This document shows, piece after piece, positions 1-10,084 of a DNA stretch of 64,000 nt. This DNA comes from Pectobacterium punjabense (GTDB taxonomy: Bacteria; Pseudomonadota; Gammaproteobacteria; Enterobacterales; Enterobacteriaceae), in the NCBI RefSeq assembly GCF_012427845.1, contig NZ_CP038498.1:1736001-1800000 (forward strand), in the 5' to 3' direction. The notes under the pieces were generated by a model. It searched no databases. It was not told where the DNA came from and worked only from the letters and a program-made list of their open reading frames with translations. Position 1 is the first letter of the stretch, and each line of letters opens with the position of its first letter. The position numbers and the translations under genes were made by a program.

Positions 1-1422
1 GATGATGTAAAAGCGCTTCATCTGTTTGTGGCGGATAGCACGCCGCTTTATGCCCGTGCTTTTGTGGCGCCGCTGTGTACGGGCGCGTTGCTGTTCTGGC
101 TGGATTGGCGTTTGGCATTGGCGGCCTTGTTGGTGCTGGTCGTCGGCGCGGTGGTGCTGATGTTGGCGATGCGCCATGCCGGTGAGATGAGCCAGCGTTA
201 TAACCAGGCGCGCGAGCAGGTCAGTGCCGCCGTGATTGAATTTGTACAGGCGATGCCAGTGGTGCGTACTTTCGATACGGGAGCTTCAACATTTGGGCGC
301 TACCAACTGGCGTTGGAAAACTATCTGGATGTGCTTACCCGCTGGTATCAGCAGGCAGGATTCTCGGCGCGTTTCTCCTTTGCGGTACTTAACCCGCTTC
401 CTACGTTGCTGGCGTTGTGCTGGGTGGCATTCGGTTTCTACAGTCACGGTAGTCTCGATTTCGGTCTGTGGGTGGCCGTGCTGCTGCTTGGCAATGGTAT
501 GGCGGAGGCGGTCATGCCGATGATGGCCCTGAATCATATGGTAGCGAAAACCCGATTGAGTATTGCTCGGATTCAGGACGTACTGGCGTTACCGTCGCTG
601 CCGGAAACGGACAGTGATGCTTTCCCTATCGATGCCAGCGTGCATTTTGAACAGGTCAATTTCCGCTACGACCGGCATGCGAGTGACGGGGTGCTGGAGG
701 ACGTCAGCTTTCAGGTGCCGGCTGGTTCGGTTACGGCGCTGGTGGGATCATCTGGCGCAGGGAAAACCACGGTGGCTCGCCTTATTCCTCGCTTTTGGGA
801 TGTGACGGCTGGACGTATTTTGATTGGCGGTGTCGATATCCGACAGATGAAAACTGAGACGCTCATGCAGCAGGTGTCGTTTGTTTTTCAGGAGTCTTTC
901 CTGTTTGCGGACACCCTCGCGAATAACATTCGGCTTGGTTTGCCTGAAAAAACGATGGACGAGGTGATTGCCGCAGCGACGGCAGCGCAAGCGCACGATT
1001 TTATCATGGCGCTGCCGCACGGTTACGACACGCTGGCCGGTGAACGCGGTCAGTTCCTCTCTGGCGGCCAGCGTCAGCGCATCGCCATTGCACGTGCATT
1101 GCTGCATAACCGGCCGATTCTGGTGCTGGATGAACCGACGGCTTTTGCCGACCCGGAGAATGAAGCTGCGCTGCTGGCGGCGCTTGGCATCCTGATGCGG
1201 GGGAAAACGGTCATTATGATAGCGCACCGTCTGTCGACGATCCGCGATGCCGATCAGATACTGGTCTTCGATCGCGGACGGCTGAGCGAGTCTGGTCAGC
1301 ATGACGCGTTGCTGGCCGCACAAGGTCGCTATAGCGAATTGTGGCGACATTATGAGCAGGCGCAGAATTGGGCGCTGGGTAGCGTACCACCGAGCGGCGG
1401 GCAAGCAGGAGAGCGCGAGTGA
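1..1422 (+). CDS. ABC transporter, fused membrane and ATPase domains (YbtP-like), 5' end outside window
   Basis: The reading frame is open from base 1, so the gene begins upstream of the window. The visible part has several membrane helices followed by a complete ATPase domain: Walker A GSSGAGKTT near base 750, signature LSGGQRQRIAIARALL, Walker B ILVLDEPTAFADPENE and the switch histidine in AHRLST. The exporter-type fold and the coupled second half-transporter match YbtP/YbtQ, inner-membrane proteins tied to siderophore or iron uptake. Iron is inferred from family and from the siderophore receptor about 5 kb away; another substrate is possible. The NBD has FADPENE where ALDxxxE is usual. Confidence 0.85.
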   Translation, partial: DDVKALHLFVADSTPLYARAFVAPLCTGALLFWLDWRLALAALLVLVVGAVVLMLAMRHAGEMSQRYNQAREQVSAAVIEFVQAMPVVRTFDTGASTFGRYQLALENYLDVLTRWYQQAGFSARFSFAVLNPLPTLLALCWVAFGFYSHGSLDFGLWVAVLLLGNGMAEAVMPMMALNHMVAKTRLSIARIQDVLALPSLPETDSDAFPIDASVHFEQVNFRYDRHASDGVLEDVSFQVPAGSVTALVGSSGAGKTTVARLIPRFWDVTAGRILIGGVDIRQMKTETLMQQVSFVFQESFLFADTLANNIRLGLPEKTMDEVIAAATAAQAHDFIMALPHGYDTLAGERGQFLSGGQRQRIAIARALLHNRPILVLDEPTAFADPENEAALLAALGILMRGKTVIMIAHRLSTIRDADQILVFDRGRLSESGQHDALLAAQGRYSELWRHYEQAQNWALGSVPPSGGQAGERE

Positions 1423-3194
1423 TGAACGAAAATCATGTCGTAATAGCGACACGGCTATCTGCGTGGTGGCATACATATCGTCAACTGGAGCGGGTCACGG
1501 GCTCACAGTCGAGGGTATTTCGTTGGTGTTGCCTGAACCTGCTGGCGGCGGCTATCGCGCAAGGACTGGCACTGGCATGCCTGTTTCCACTGTTGTCGGC
1601 GTTTACCCTCGTAGAGGCGTCGCACGAGATAGCGAGCTGGCTGGTGGTTATGACGCTCCTGAGCCTGTTGACGCTGATGTTGCGCTGGTATGGGCAGGGA
1701 TTTGAATATCGCGGGCAGCTTGCGGCGGTGACCCATGAACTGCGTATGCGTCTGGGAGAGAAACTGCGGAGTATGCCGTTGACCACGCTTCAGTCCTCGC
1801 GGGCGGGGGATATTAACGCGCTGCTGCTGGGGAGTGTGGATGAAAATCTGAACTATATGTTGGCGATAATAAACCAACTGCTGTTGGCCATCGTGACGCC
1901 TGTCGTGATAGCGCTCGTCATGCTGACGGTGGAGTGGCGGTTAGGCGTGAGTCTGCTGTTGCTCTTTCCGGCCATCGTACTGCTTTATCGCTGGCGGCGG
2001 CCTGCATTTTCGCACACGCTGCAGACGCTGGCGGAGGCTAATCAGCAAACCAGCGCCGATATTGTGGAGTATGTACAGGGACTCGCCGTTCTAAGAACCA
2101 GCTGTCAGCAGGCCGAGCGTACAGGGGCATTGCGTCAGCGTTTTCAGCATCTACAGCAGATACAGACGTCGGCTCACCGTGACGGTGCCAAACCCAGTGC
2201 AGTAGTTGCCAGCATCGTGGAATTAGGTCTTCAGGGTGTGCTGATTCTTGGTATTAGCGGCGCAGTTGTGGGGGCGTGGAATGTGTCAATCGTCGCTGCG
2301 ATGATGGTAATTGTAGTACGCTTCTCTGAACCGCTGGCGACATTTGTCAGCTATACGGCCGTGCTGGAGTTGATTGATACGGCGCTGCATCGTATTGATG
2401 AGCTGCTAGCCATTGAGCCGCTTCCCGTGTGTGAACCTACCGATGTGCCGACGACGTATGCGGTTACGTTTGAGCAGGTTAGCTTTCGCTATGCTAACGA
2501 GGCTGCCCCCGTGCTTGATCGCGTGGATATCACGCTGCCAGAGAAGGAAATGACGGCATTGGTCGGGCCATCGGGCTCGGGGAAAACGACGATAACACGA
2601 CTGCTCATGCGTCATGCCGATCCGCAACATGGGCGCGTTTGTATCGGTGGTGTGGATGTCCGTCATATTCCAACGCGTGAATTGAATAAGCTGATTTCCG
2701 TAGTATTTCAGGATGTCTATCTGTTTGATGATTCGGTGCTGGCAAATATTCGCATGGCGCGGCCGGATGCCAGCGATGCAGAGGTCGAACAGGCTGCCGC
2801 CGCCGCTCAATGTTTGGCGTTTATTCAACGATTGCCGCAGGGATGGCAAACGCGGTTGGGTGATATTGGCGGCAGATTATCCGGTGGCGAACGGCAACGT
2901 ATTTCGATCGCGCGGGCATTATTGAAGGAAGCGCCGATTGTGATTCTGGACGAACCGACGGCAGCGCTGGATACCGAAAGTGAACTCGCCGTACAGCGTG
3001 CAATTGACCGGCTAGTGCAGGACAAGACGGTTATTGTTATCGCACATCGGTTATCGACAATGGTGGGGGCAAATCGAATTCTGGTCGTGGAGAATGGCGT
3101 TATTTCCCAGCAGGGAACACATAATGAATTACGTATTATGGAAGGGCGTTATCGCGCGCTGTGGAACGTGCAGCACGCTATTCCACCAGAGTAA
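1422..3194 (+). CDS. ABC transporter, fused membrane and ATPase domains (YbtQ-like)
   Basis: This 590-residue half-transporter starts at the ATG that overlaps the previous stop by one base (TGATG); a GTG sits one codon earlier. That coupling fits production of equal amounts for a heterodimer. About six N-terminal membrane segments are followed by Walker A GPSGSGKTT, signature LSGGERQRISIARALL, Walker B VILDEPTAALDTESE and AHRLST, all intact. By family it would act with the upstream protein in the inner membrane, probably on an iron-siderophore; the direction of transport cannot be read from sequence. Confidence 0.87.
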   Translation: MNENHVVIATRLSAWWHTYRQLERVTGSQSRVFRWCCLNLLAAAIAQGLALACLFPLLSAFTLVEASHEIASWLVVMTLLSLLTLMLRWYGQGFEYRGQLAAVTHELRMRLGEKLRSMPLTTLQSSRAGDINALLLGSVDENLNYMLAIINQLLLAIVTPVVIALVMLTVEWRLGVSLLLLFPAIVLLYRWRRPAFSHTLQTLAEANQQTSADIVEYVQGLAVLRTSCQQAERTGALRQRFQHLQQIQTSAHRDGAKPSAVVASIVELGLQGVLILGISGAVVGAWNVSIVAAMMVIVVRFSEPLATFVSYTAVLELIDTALHRIDELLAIEPLPVCEPTDVPTTYAVTFEQVSFRYANEAAPVLDRVDITLPEKEMTALVGPSGSGKTTITRLLMRHADPQHGRVCIGGVDVRHIPTRELNKLISVVFQDVYLFDDSVLANIRMARPDASDAEVEQAAAAAQCLAFIQRLPQGWQTRLGDIGGRLSGGERQRISIARALLKEAPIVILDEPTAALDTESELAVQRAIDRLVQDKTVIVIAHRLSTMVGANRILVVENGVISQQGTHNELRIMEGRYRALWNVQHAIPPE

Positions 3195-3255
3195 GCGCAT
3201 CGGGATGAAATGAGAAACATCCTGTCTCTCACCGGAGGCCCGCCGTTGGCTGGTC

Positions 3256-3364
3256 AAATTCGTTCCCAACGAATTTGTCCTTCGCTTGCCGCGTTACAAT
3301 GCTCATGGCTGAGCATCGCCCTAAAGGGCTAACGCTTCGCGTTGTTCAAAACGTTAACGTTTTG
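3256..3364. repeat. Run of five small hairpins between genes
   Basis: Five back-to-back inverted repeats fill this short intergenic stretch: AAATTCGTT/AACGAATTT, TGCTCA/TGAGCA, GCCCT/AGGGC, AACGC/GCGTT and the palindrome CAAAACGTTAACGTTTTG. They lie between the convergent ABC operon and expR. The layout resembles a species-specific intergenic repeat more than a simple terminator, since no U-run follows; it could still end or stabilize both transcripts. Confidence 0.6.
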
Positions 3365-3405
3365 TCCTGAAACTCGAATTATTTAGGGTATAGACGTGAT
3401 GACGG

Positions 3406-4143
3406 TTATAACGGCTCTGGTTTGATGAGCTGTAATTCTACGCCCAGTCTTATGGCATGCTTGGCATTGAGAACACCGAGTTTTTTTACCACATTACCAA
3501 TATGAAATTTCACAGTGCTAATTTTTATATCCAGAATCAACGCAATTTCTGGATAGGTTTTCCCCATGCTAGCCCAGTAAAGAATCTCGTTTTCACGCTG
3601 GGAAAATATCTCTTTATCGCTTTGCTTTTTGCTCTGTGGGCTTTGTGTCATCTCTTTGTAAAGCGTGGTGATTTTTTCATGAACAGTAATAAGCAGCATT
3701 TGTAACTTGTCTTTGTTTTCCTCAACAATATTTTCCATATCTGTTGGCGCATTTTCTTCAAACATAATCGATAACGCGGCCAAATTGTTATTGTTGTCAT
3801 GCAAGACAAAAGTGTAGCCATTAACAATATCGTATTCTTTTGACAGATTAAATATTTTGGAAAATTTCAGTTTGGAATTAATAACAATATTATCTTCCCA
3901 AGAGAACGGCGAGACTTTATTGATCGCCGTTAAAATAACAGGATCGATATGCTGATAATTATTTTCTTTATACGTATTAACCCATTCTTGTGGGTAATTT
4001 GAAATGATCACAACCTGAGACGGATTTTTCTTGTTCATGATCATGTAGGCGTATTTCAGGTCGCCATACTGTTTTAACTTTCGGCTGAGATAGGTTTTTA
4101 TCGTGTTATTGATAATTTCATTATCAGAGCAAAATACAGACAT
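3406..4143 (-). CDS. expR: LuxR-family quorum-sensing receptor, ExpR/VirR type
   Basis: The 245-residue protein has an N-terminal acyl-homoserine-lactone-binding domain (conserved W and YD region, residues about 35 to 160) and a C-terminal LuxR helix-turn-helix with [20 protein letters not shown] and a [12 protein letters not shown] recognition helix. It resembles Pectobacterium ExpR-type receptors, which repress or activate exoenzyme control when free of signal. No AHL synthase gene is adjacent, which fits the unlinked paralogue called ExpR2 or VirR rather than the copy next to expI. That paralogue assignment is from memory of the family. Confidence 0.85.
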   Translation of the reverse strand: MSVFCSDNEIINNTIKTYLSRKLKQYGDLKYAYMIMNKKNPSQVVIISNYPQEWVNTYKENNYQHIDPVILTAINKVSPFSWEDNIVINSKLKFSKIFNLSKEYDIVNGYTFVLHDNNNNLAALSIMFEENAPTDMENIVEENKDKLQMLLITVHEKITTLYKEMTQSPQSKKQSDKEIFSQRENEILYWASMGKTYPEIALILDIKISTVKFHIGNVVKKLGVLNAKHAIRLGVELQLIKPEPL

Positions 4144-4198
4144 GTAACGACCTCAATAAAAGCGAGAATATGCCTATCATATCGACAGGAACATAAAA

Positions 4199-4217
4199 GT
4201 ATAGCCCGAACCTATAC
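4199..4217. promoter_or_regulatory. Inverted repeat upstream of the LuxR-type gene
   Basis: GTATAG, seven bases, CTATAC forms a 19-base inverted repeat about 55 bases upstream of the expR start. The length and position suit a lux-box-like site used by the receptor on its own promoter, but the sequence is not a canonical lux box, so binding is inference. Confidence 0.35.
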
Positions 4218-5212
4218 CTAAGTCTAACTACTGTTAACCCATGATATCACTTATAATTTTTTCATGAATAGGGCAATTTATAAAAAATTTAAGACAGTAA
4301 GTTTTTAAAAAAATTGTTACAAATTGATTTGCCAACCCAGGGAATTACCCATAGTTTTGCTCCTATTCTGTTTACTGAATTTAGGGTGTGTGGTGTTAGG
4401 CCATGCGCCCTAAAAACAGTTCTCTCGTCATACTTCAAATCCCCTATGCGCCGGCTTTCCTGCTGCCAGGGTATCTCTGCATGCGGAGCGGGATAGTAAA
4501 TAATCCGTTTTAGCTTATCAAGTCCCATTATCCTTTGATGCTCATTATCGTGGTTTTCTCTTTTTTCATCGTATTCTATCGCCAGTGGTGCCGCCTTGGA
4601 TAAAGCATCTGCTGCGATGTGCAACAGGAACTGAGTTCGCGGAACTCACATCAGATTGTTGTGCAATTCTTATCGTTGCTGCCAGCAGGCATCGACGATC
4701 GCAGATCTCAGTCCACCATATACAGCACAGTAGATAGGCCTTACATATCTCGGAGAGATACTCCAGAGAAGCGTCAGTATGCGTATGGTGGCGTAGCTGC
4801 GTAAAGCGACTTTGCATGAACCAAAGGCGTCTTTCATGCCGGTATGTCCACCTTGTACCGTGTTTTGTTAGCGTCAGTCTCAACAGAAGCGTGAGGTTTT
4901 CTTCTCCGACAACATTTCTGTCACTATTTGGGATAAGGTGTTGGCAGATTCTGCCGATATTAATGGTTCAGGGAATGTTATCTGTACCTCCCGCTATAGG
5001 GTTGATATCCGTTTACTGATGTGATGATGGCCATCGTTGGATGAGTAAGTTGAGGTACTTAACAGGTTTTTTTACGTTTGACGCTGGATAAGATTGAAGA
5101 ATACGACTATCACGTACAGTGGAGCGGTCAGATGTTAGTTCATGTTTACTCACATCTCGAATGTTGCCTGATTACGCTATACCTATAAATAATGACTCGC
5201 ACTGAGGAAAGC
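4218..5212. other. Intergenic region without a supported gene
   Basis: About one kilobase separates expR and cheV, which diverge. Short open frames occur on both strands but none has a convincing ribosome site, family resemblance or partner gene. Two overlapping minus-strand frames near 4289 to 4883 could be decayed insertion-sequence sequence, but I could not identify it. The right end should contain the cheV promoter. Confidence 0.5.
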
Positions 5213-6178
5213 ATGGATAATTTTCAAAAAGAGATTGATGAGAGAACAAACCTCACTTCTGCTAATAAATTCGAACTCTTATTATTCCAACTGGGCAAAT
5301 CACCTGACGGTGGCAAATCTGAGCTGTTCGGCATCAACGTGTTTAAACTGCGTGAAATTGTGCCGATGCCTACGTTGACCAAAGCGGCGGGTATGAAATC
5401 GCCGATGCTGGGTATGGTCAACATTCGTGGGCAAATCATTCCCGTTATCGATCTTCCTGCGGTGGTTGGTAGCGCACCGGAAACCGGACTGAACATTCTC
5501 CTTATCACCGAGTATGCACGTAGTACGCAGGCATTCGCGGTCGAATCGGTAGACGATATCGTTCGTCTGGAATGGAGCCAGGTGCTGGCTGCTGAAGCTG
5601 GCGTGAGTAGCTCGTATATTACCAGTATCGCGCGTCTCGATAACGACAAAGACAGTAACCGTTTGGCGCTGGTTCTGGATGTTGAACAGATTCTGTTTGA
5701 TATTATTCCCGGCGATCGCGAAACCAAGCTCAAGAATGCGGAAGAGAAGATTTATCCCTATACGCCAGGTGCGATTGCCATTGTGGCGGAAGATTCCAAA
5801 GTCGCTCGTTCGCTGCTTGAGCAGGGGCTAACCCAGATGGGTATTCCGTTTAGTATGCACATCACGGGACAGGATGCCTGGAACAAGATACGGCAAATTG
5901 CGAAAGAAGCGCAGTCAGAAGGGCGACCGATTTCGGACCAAATTTCATTGGTTCTGACCGATTTGGAAATGCCGGAAATGGATGGCTTTACGCTGACCAG
6001 AAACATCAAGCGTGAGGAATATCTGAAAAATATCCCCGTAGTGATCCACTCATCACTGTCTGGTAGCGCGAATGAAGATCACGTACGCAATGTCGGTGCG
6101 GATGCTTACGTCGCGAAATTTGAGATCAATGAGTTGTCGACGGCGATTCAGACGGTGCTGAACAAAGCACGCCGTTAA
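5213..6178 (+). CDS. cheV: Chemotaxis coupling protein CheV (CheW domain plus receiver)
   Basis: The protein couples chemoreceptors to the CheA kinase and has a receiver for adaptation. The first half is a CheW-like domain (GINVFKLREIVP, then GMVNIRGQIIPVIDLP) and the second half is a response-regulator receiver with LVLTDLEMPEMDGFTLT, where the aspartate of LTDLEMPEMDG is the phosphorylation site, plus a late lysine in YVAKFE. The start at 5213 was chosen because GAGGAAAGC lies just upstream; an in-frame ATG seven codons earlier has no such site. It stands alone, followed by a terminator. Confidence 0.95.
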   Translation: MDNFQKEIDERTNLTSANKFELLLFQLGKSPDGGKSELFGINVFKLREIVPMPTLTKAAGMKSPMLGMVNIRGQIIPVIDLPAVVGSAPETGLNILLITEYARSTQAFAVESVDDIVRLEWSQVLAAEAGVSSSYITSIARLDNDKDSNRLALVLDVEQILFDIIPGDRETKLKNAEEKIYPYTPGAIAIVAEDSKVARSLLEQGLTQMGIPFSMHITGQDAWNKIRQIAKEAQSEGRPISDQISLVLTDLEMPEMDGFTLTRNIKREEYLKNIPVVIHSSLSGSANEDHVRNVGADAYVAKFEINELSTAIQTVLNKARR

Positions 6179-6205
6179 TTAGTCGAACGATGGCGCTACA
6201 ACATT

Positions 6206-6252
6206 CGGCCTTTGTCTCCTCCTTTACGGGAGAAGGCAGAGGCCGATTTTTT
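6206..6252 (+). terminator. Rho-independent terminator after cheV
   Basis: An imperfect but long hairpin runs from CGGCCTTTGTCTCC to GGAGAAGGCAGAGGCCG and is followed by a run of seven T residues. It sits 28 bases after the cheV stop and ahead of the convergent receptor gene. Confidence 0.8.
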
Positions 6253-6321
6253 TAGCCGCTAATTATCGGAATAACGTGTTCTTTGTTGCGCTGAACAAGT
6301 TCAGCCAGAAAGGCATCGCTA

Positions 6322-8535
6322 TCAGAATGAGGTTGTTACCCCCGCATAGTAAGCGCGTCCTGGTTCGTTATAGGTCGACGCACCTTGTGCCTCACGGTAA
6401 ATCTGCTTATCAAACAGGTTGCTGATACCCGCATTGACGCGCAGATTCTTGTTGAACTGGTAGTTCACGCCCACACCTGCAACGGAGTAGCTACCGATTT
6501 CGCGTGAAGAAAGTCCGTTGTTAACTTCGGTTCGATTGGTGGCGTACTGACGTGGTTTCTGCTTACCGTACAGGGTCCAGTTGACGTTGGCGGACAGTTT
6601 ATCTGTTGCTTGCCAATCCAACATCGTGTTGACGGTATATCTCGGGATGATCGACAGTGGATTGCCGGTGTCTTTATTTTTCGACTCGATCATATAGGTT
6701 GCGTTGGTACTCCAATCTAGCGTGTCTTCAACTACTGGCACCAGCAGGTTGGCTTCCAGCCCTTCCACCAGTGCTTTGCCGCCATTTTCCCAGCGCAACA
6801 CCGCAGCATTAGACTGTGTTGAACTCAGCAACGTTGTACCGGAAACAATCTTGTTTTTGTAGTCATTGCGGAAATAGGTCATACCCGCCTGCCAACCAGC
6901 ATGTTTGAATTCCAGACCAATTTCTTTGTTGACGCTGATTTCGGGGGCGAGATTGTCATTACCCATCAAATAGCAGCCGTTTGGATTACTTATGTTGATT
7001 GGGCAACCGTTACCACGTGAATAAAGCAAATAGCCGGTAGAAGATTGATAAAGATTTGGTGCCTTAAACGCGCGCGCAATACCCGCTTTCACACTGAACA
7101 TTTCGCCCAACTCCTGCTGAATGTTCAGACTTGGGCTGTAGTTACCGCCAAATTTGTCGTGATAATCGAAGCGCAGACCGGGAATCACCTTGGTACCGGG
7201 GACGACTTCGATATTGTCTTCAAAATAGAGCGCGCTGAGTTCGGCGCTATTTTTGCTGCTGCGCTGCCCTGGTTCGGCGGAGATACCGCCAATATTACTA
7301 TCGATAACGTTGCCGAAGCGGTCGGTAGGGCGATAACCTGTCGAAGCAGGATCGTTCAATTGCTCACGGTTCCACTCTGCGCCGAGCGTGACGGTTTGTT
7401 CCGCCCAGAATTCAAAAGGAATGTTAAGTTCACCATTCAGGCGATAGTTTTTTAGACGGCTCGTTTTATAATCATCGCCTTCAATAGAACCTTCTGTGCG
7501 GCCTGTGAAACCTTCCTGTAAACGGGTGTTGTTGGTTTGATCATAGGAAAAACCTAGCTTGGACTGGCCCCAATCCCAGATGCCATTGTGGGTGATGGCA
7601 TAATTCTGGCGGTACATTCTGTTGGTCTCTGCCCCGCGTTGCCCCAGCAATTCTGGTGTGTTACTACCCAGCACGCTGGGATCGAGGCTGAACTGGGTAT
7701 CCCCAGTATAAATATTACCCTGACGACTATATCCCGCTTCAACATCAACAATTTGCTGCGGCGAGAGTTTCCAGGACAGCAGCGTATTGAGGTCTTTATT
7801 ACGCACGCCTTCACGTCCTGCGGCGGCAGAACCATTCTGATTACGGTTGATATCCCAGTTGTCGGAATCTGTTTTATTGATATTGCCGTACAGACGCATG
7901 GTAAGTGCATCACCGGCCAGCGGGCCGCTCAGATTAATATTGGCACGGCGCGTGGCGCCTTCTTTGCTGTTTTCCGGCTGGTTGCCGTACAGCGAGAGTG
8001 AGCCAGTCCAGATATTGGACGGGCGCTTGGTGATGATATTCACTACGCCGCCTGCGGCACCGGAACCGTAGCGCGCTGCTGCCGGGCCACGTATAACTTC
8101 AATACGTTCCACGTCTTCGACGGGCACCCAGTTGGTGTCGCCTCGGGTATCGCGTTCGCCATCCCAGGCGTAGCGAACCGCGTTACGCGAAGTCACGGGG
8201 CGACCATCGATGAGAATCAGCGTATTTTCCGGCCCCATGCCACGCAGATCGATTTGGCGGTTGTTGCCTCTGGCACCTGTGGCGCTGTTGCCCGTCAGGT
8301 TCACGCCCGGCATTTTGCGGATGATGTCAGAGAGATCGTTAACGGGGGGCGTTTTTTTAATGTCTTCCGCCGTGATAATAGAAACGCCGGGCTGCTGTTT
8401 TAATTCCTGTTCGGCGGTGGCGTTGACGGTCATTACATCCTCATCGGCAGCCTGCGCTATACCCAGATGTGCTCCAAGTAGTCCGGCAACGATCAAAGCC
8501 AGTGGTTTTATGGTATGGAATTGCTGTTTGTGCAT
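6322..8535 (-). CDS. TonB-dependent catecholate siderophore receptor (FepA/IroN family)
   Basis: This 737-residue outer-membrane receptor has a signal peptide ending near GIAQA, a TonB box-like segment (DEDVMTVNA), a plug domain with LTGNSATGARGNNRQIDLRG and IRGPAAARYGSGAAGGVVNI, and a beta-barrel ending in aromatic SF. These plug motifs are those of FepA and IroN, which import ferric enterobactin or salmochelin using TonB energy. Length matches the family. It lies downstream of the tandem TetR gene on the same strand. FepA and IroN cannot be separated by eye. Confidence 0.9.
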   Translation of the reverse strand: MHKQQFHTIKPLALIVAGLLGAHLGIAQAADEDVMTVNATAEQELKQQPGVSIITAEDIKKTPPVNDLSDIIRKMPGVNLTGNSATGARGNNRQIDLRGMGPENTLILIDGRPVTSRNAVRYAWDGERDTRGDTNWVPVEDVERIEVIRGPAAARYGSGAAGGVVNIITKRPSNIWTGSLSLYGNQPENSKEGATRRANINLSGPLAGDALTMRLYGNINKTDSDNWDINRNQNGSAAAGREGVRNKDLNTLLSWKLSPQQIVDVEAGYSRQGNIYTGDTQFSLDPSVLGSNTPELLGQRGAETNRMYRQNYAITHNGIWDWGQSKLGFSYDQTNNTRLQEGFTGRTEGSIEGDDYKTSRLKNYRLNGELNIPFEFWAEQTVTLGAEWNREQLNDPASTGYRPTDRFGNVIDSNIGGISAEPGQRSSKNSAELSALYFEDNIEVVPGTKVIPGLRFDYHDKFGGNYSPSLNIQQELGEMFSVKAGIARAFKAPNLYQSSTGYLLYSRGNGCPINISNPNGCYLMGNDNLAPEISVNKEIGLEFKHAGWQAGMTYFRNDYKNKIVSGTTLLSSTQSNAAVLRWENGGKALVEGLEANLLVPVVEDTLDWSTNATYMIESKNKDTGNPLSIIPRYTVNTMLDWQATDKLSANVNWTLYGKQKPRQYATNRTEVNNGLSSREIGSYSVAGVGVNYQFNKNLRVNAGISNLFDKQIYREAQGASTYNEPGRAYYAGVTTSF

Positions 8536-8570
8536 TTTTTATTTTCACCCCTACAACGCGCAGATATACG

Positions 8571-8627
8571 AATACAAACGAGAGTCATTTGCGTTTGGTA
8601 GTTTGATAAAAAATAGTACATATGTAC
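8571..8627 (-). promoter_or_regulatory. Receptor promoter region: degenerate Fur-like site and GTACATATGTAC palindrome
   Basis: Bases 8571 to 8590 read, on the minus strand, AAATGACTCTCGTTTGTATT, which resembles a Fur box with several mismatches, as expected before an iron-receptor gene. Bases 8616 to 8627 are the perfect palindrome GTACATATGTAC, a possible regulator site. Both are positional inference. Confidence 0.35.
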
Positions 8628-8713
8628 AGTTTTTTGTAAGGACTGGCGCAAGAAGGGGGAAATGAGAGAGCCGCAGTGGGATTAAACGGTTTCCCTGTGA
8701 GAAACCGTATGGC

Positions 8714-9958
8714 TTAGCGAAAAGCGTTATACAGCCCTGAAACGGACTGGTAGACCAGATCGCGTGGCAATGTACGCTCATGTTTCTCCAGCAGTGCACG
8801 AATGAAAAAACCGTTCAGCAGCGTACCTAGCGGGAGTGCGGCGCTATCGGGAACGACCATTTTGATGATAGCGACAACCGTGTTGGACCATTCGAGCGCG
8901 ATCGGACGCAGGGAAGGGCGTGAAATAGCGGCGGTAAAGAGTTCATACTCGCGTGCCAGTTCATCAATATCCTCGATGCCACGCATGACAAAATCGGTCA
9001 GGACATCGCATGGATCGTCATGGCGGCGTGTGTAAAACCAGCTAAACATGTCGTCGCGAAACAGCGCAATCGCGCTAATCATCACGGCATTTAGCATGTC
9101 ATCCAGACTCGTAAAATGGTAGGTAGTCGACCCTAACGGTATGTGAGCGTTATGCGCGACGGCACGGTGTGTTAGGGCGCTAATGCCGTCACGTTTGATG
9201 AGGTTCGTGGCAGTTTCAACAATGTGAGCGGCGCGTGGGTGCACCGTTTCCAATCCTTTTCCGCTTGGCGTGACGCCTTTTTCTGCCAGCCAGGCGATCG
9301 CTCGTTCGGACGTTGTTTCGCCAGCAAGAACGATAGGCGTTTCTCGTGAGGAAAAAGCTGGCTGCATAGCCTGGGGAACGGAAAGGGGGGGGGCAATAAC
9401 CGTATATTTAGCATCGTCCGGCTGGAATAAGGATGTGGCATCATCGAGCATTGTCTGCCGTTCCGCGTGATCTAGCGTTACGAAGCCCAATCCTTGTAAC
9501 AGGAAAACGCCTTCTGTGGCGAGAAAGGCCAGACGGATACGCCGCATGGCTGGTGTGGAGTCACGTAGCCGATCCAGCCTGATGCGATAAAATTCCCGCA
9601 CGGGTGCCAGCATCGAAGGGGAATGAACCAGCGCAGTGAGCAGGCCAACGGCGCGAGATGTCGTCTCTTCTTCTTCCTGAGCAATAGCCGCGATGTGACC
9701 CAACACATCGGCATAGGGCTGGCCGGTATAGCGTGCGGTTTGCTGTTGTGCCTCCTGCTCAAAACGGGCAAGTTCACGTAACAGCATGGTCATGATCAAT
9801 CGATCTTTACTGGGAAAGCTATAGACCAGCCCGCCCTTGCTAATACCCGCTTCCGCGGCTACTGCGTCTAATGTGAAGCGATGCACGCCATCGCGCAGCA
9901 GTACCTTTTCCGCTGCATCCAGAATCAGATCGTTTTCAATGGTTTTTTTGCGCGCCAT
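8714..9958 (-). CDS. Double TetR-family regulator (two TetR units in one chain)
   Basis: The 414-residue protein is about twice the usual TetR length. One helix-turn-helix is at the N-terminus (LDAVAAEAGISKGGLVYSFP) and a second starts near residue 225 (ALTHRAVAHNAHIPLGSTTY), each followed by a helical ligand-type domain. It diverges from the Bcr-like pump, so it probably represses that gene and itself. The start at 9958 has AAGGCA upstream; an in-frame ATG eleven codons earlier is less likely. Whether both DNA-binding units work is unknown. Confidence 0.85.
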   Translation of the reverse strand: MARKKTIENDLILDAAEKVLLRDGVHRFTLDAVAAEAGISKGGLVYSFPSKDRLIMTMLLRELARFEQEAQQQTARYTGQPYADVLGHIAAIAQEEEETTSRAVGLLTALVHSPSMLAPVREFYRIRLDRLRDSTPAMRRIRLAFLATEGVFLLQGLGFVTLDHAERQTMLDDATSLFQPDDAKYTVIAPPLSVPQAMQPAFSSRETPIVLAGETTSERAIAWLAEKGVTPSGKGLETVHPRAAHIVETATNLIKRDGISALTHRAVAHNAHIPLGSTTYHFTSLDDMLNAVMISAIALFRDDMFSWFYTRRHDDPCDVLTDFVMRGIEDIDELAREYELFTAAISRPSLRPIALEWSNTVVAIIKMVVPDSAALPLGTLLNGFFIRALLEKHERTLPRDLVYQSVSGLYNAFR

Positions 9959-9992
9959 CACATTGCCTTGTATTTTCGACTGGTCAGTCATA

Positions 9993-10009
9993 TATTGCGC
10001 TCAGCAATA
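9993..10009. promoter_or_regulatory. Operator-like inverted repeat between tetR and the MFS pump
   Basis: TATTGC, five bases, GCAATA forms a 17-base inverted repeat in the 126-base divergent intergenic region. It is a reasonable operator for the TetR protein; no binding data can be inferred. Confidence 0.4.
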
Positions 10010-10084
10010 CGCATCTTATCCGATTCGCATTTGCTTTGCTGTCGGTTATTCATGATTAAGTGGTCTATTTTTGAGGTGTTATCG

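Noticed and set aside
748..1476. A 242-residue gene antisense to the first ABC gene
   Set aside because: It is the shadow of a conserved ATPase domain, with no ribosome site and no recognizable family.
4218..5212. An expI-type AHL synthase next to expR
   Set aside because: No frame in this region has autoinducer-synthase features; the frames present are short, overlapping and without ribosome sites.
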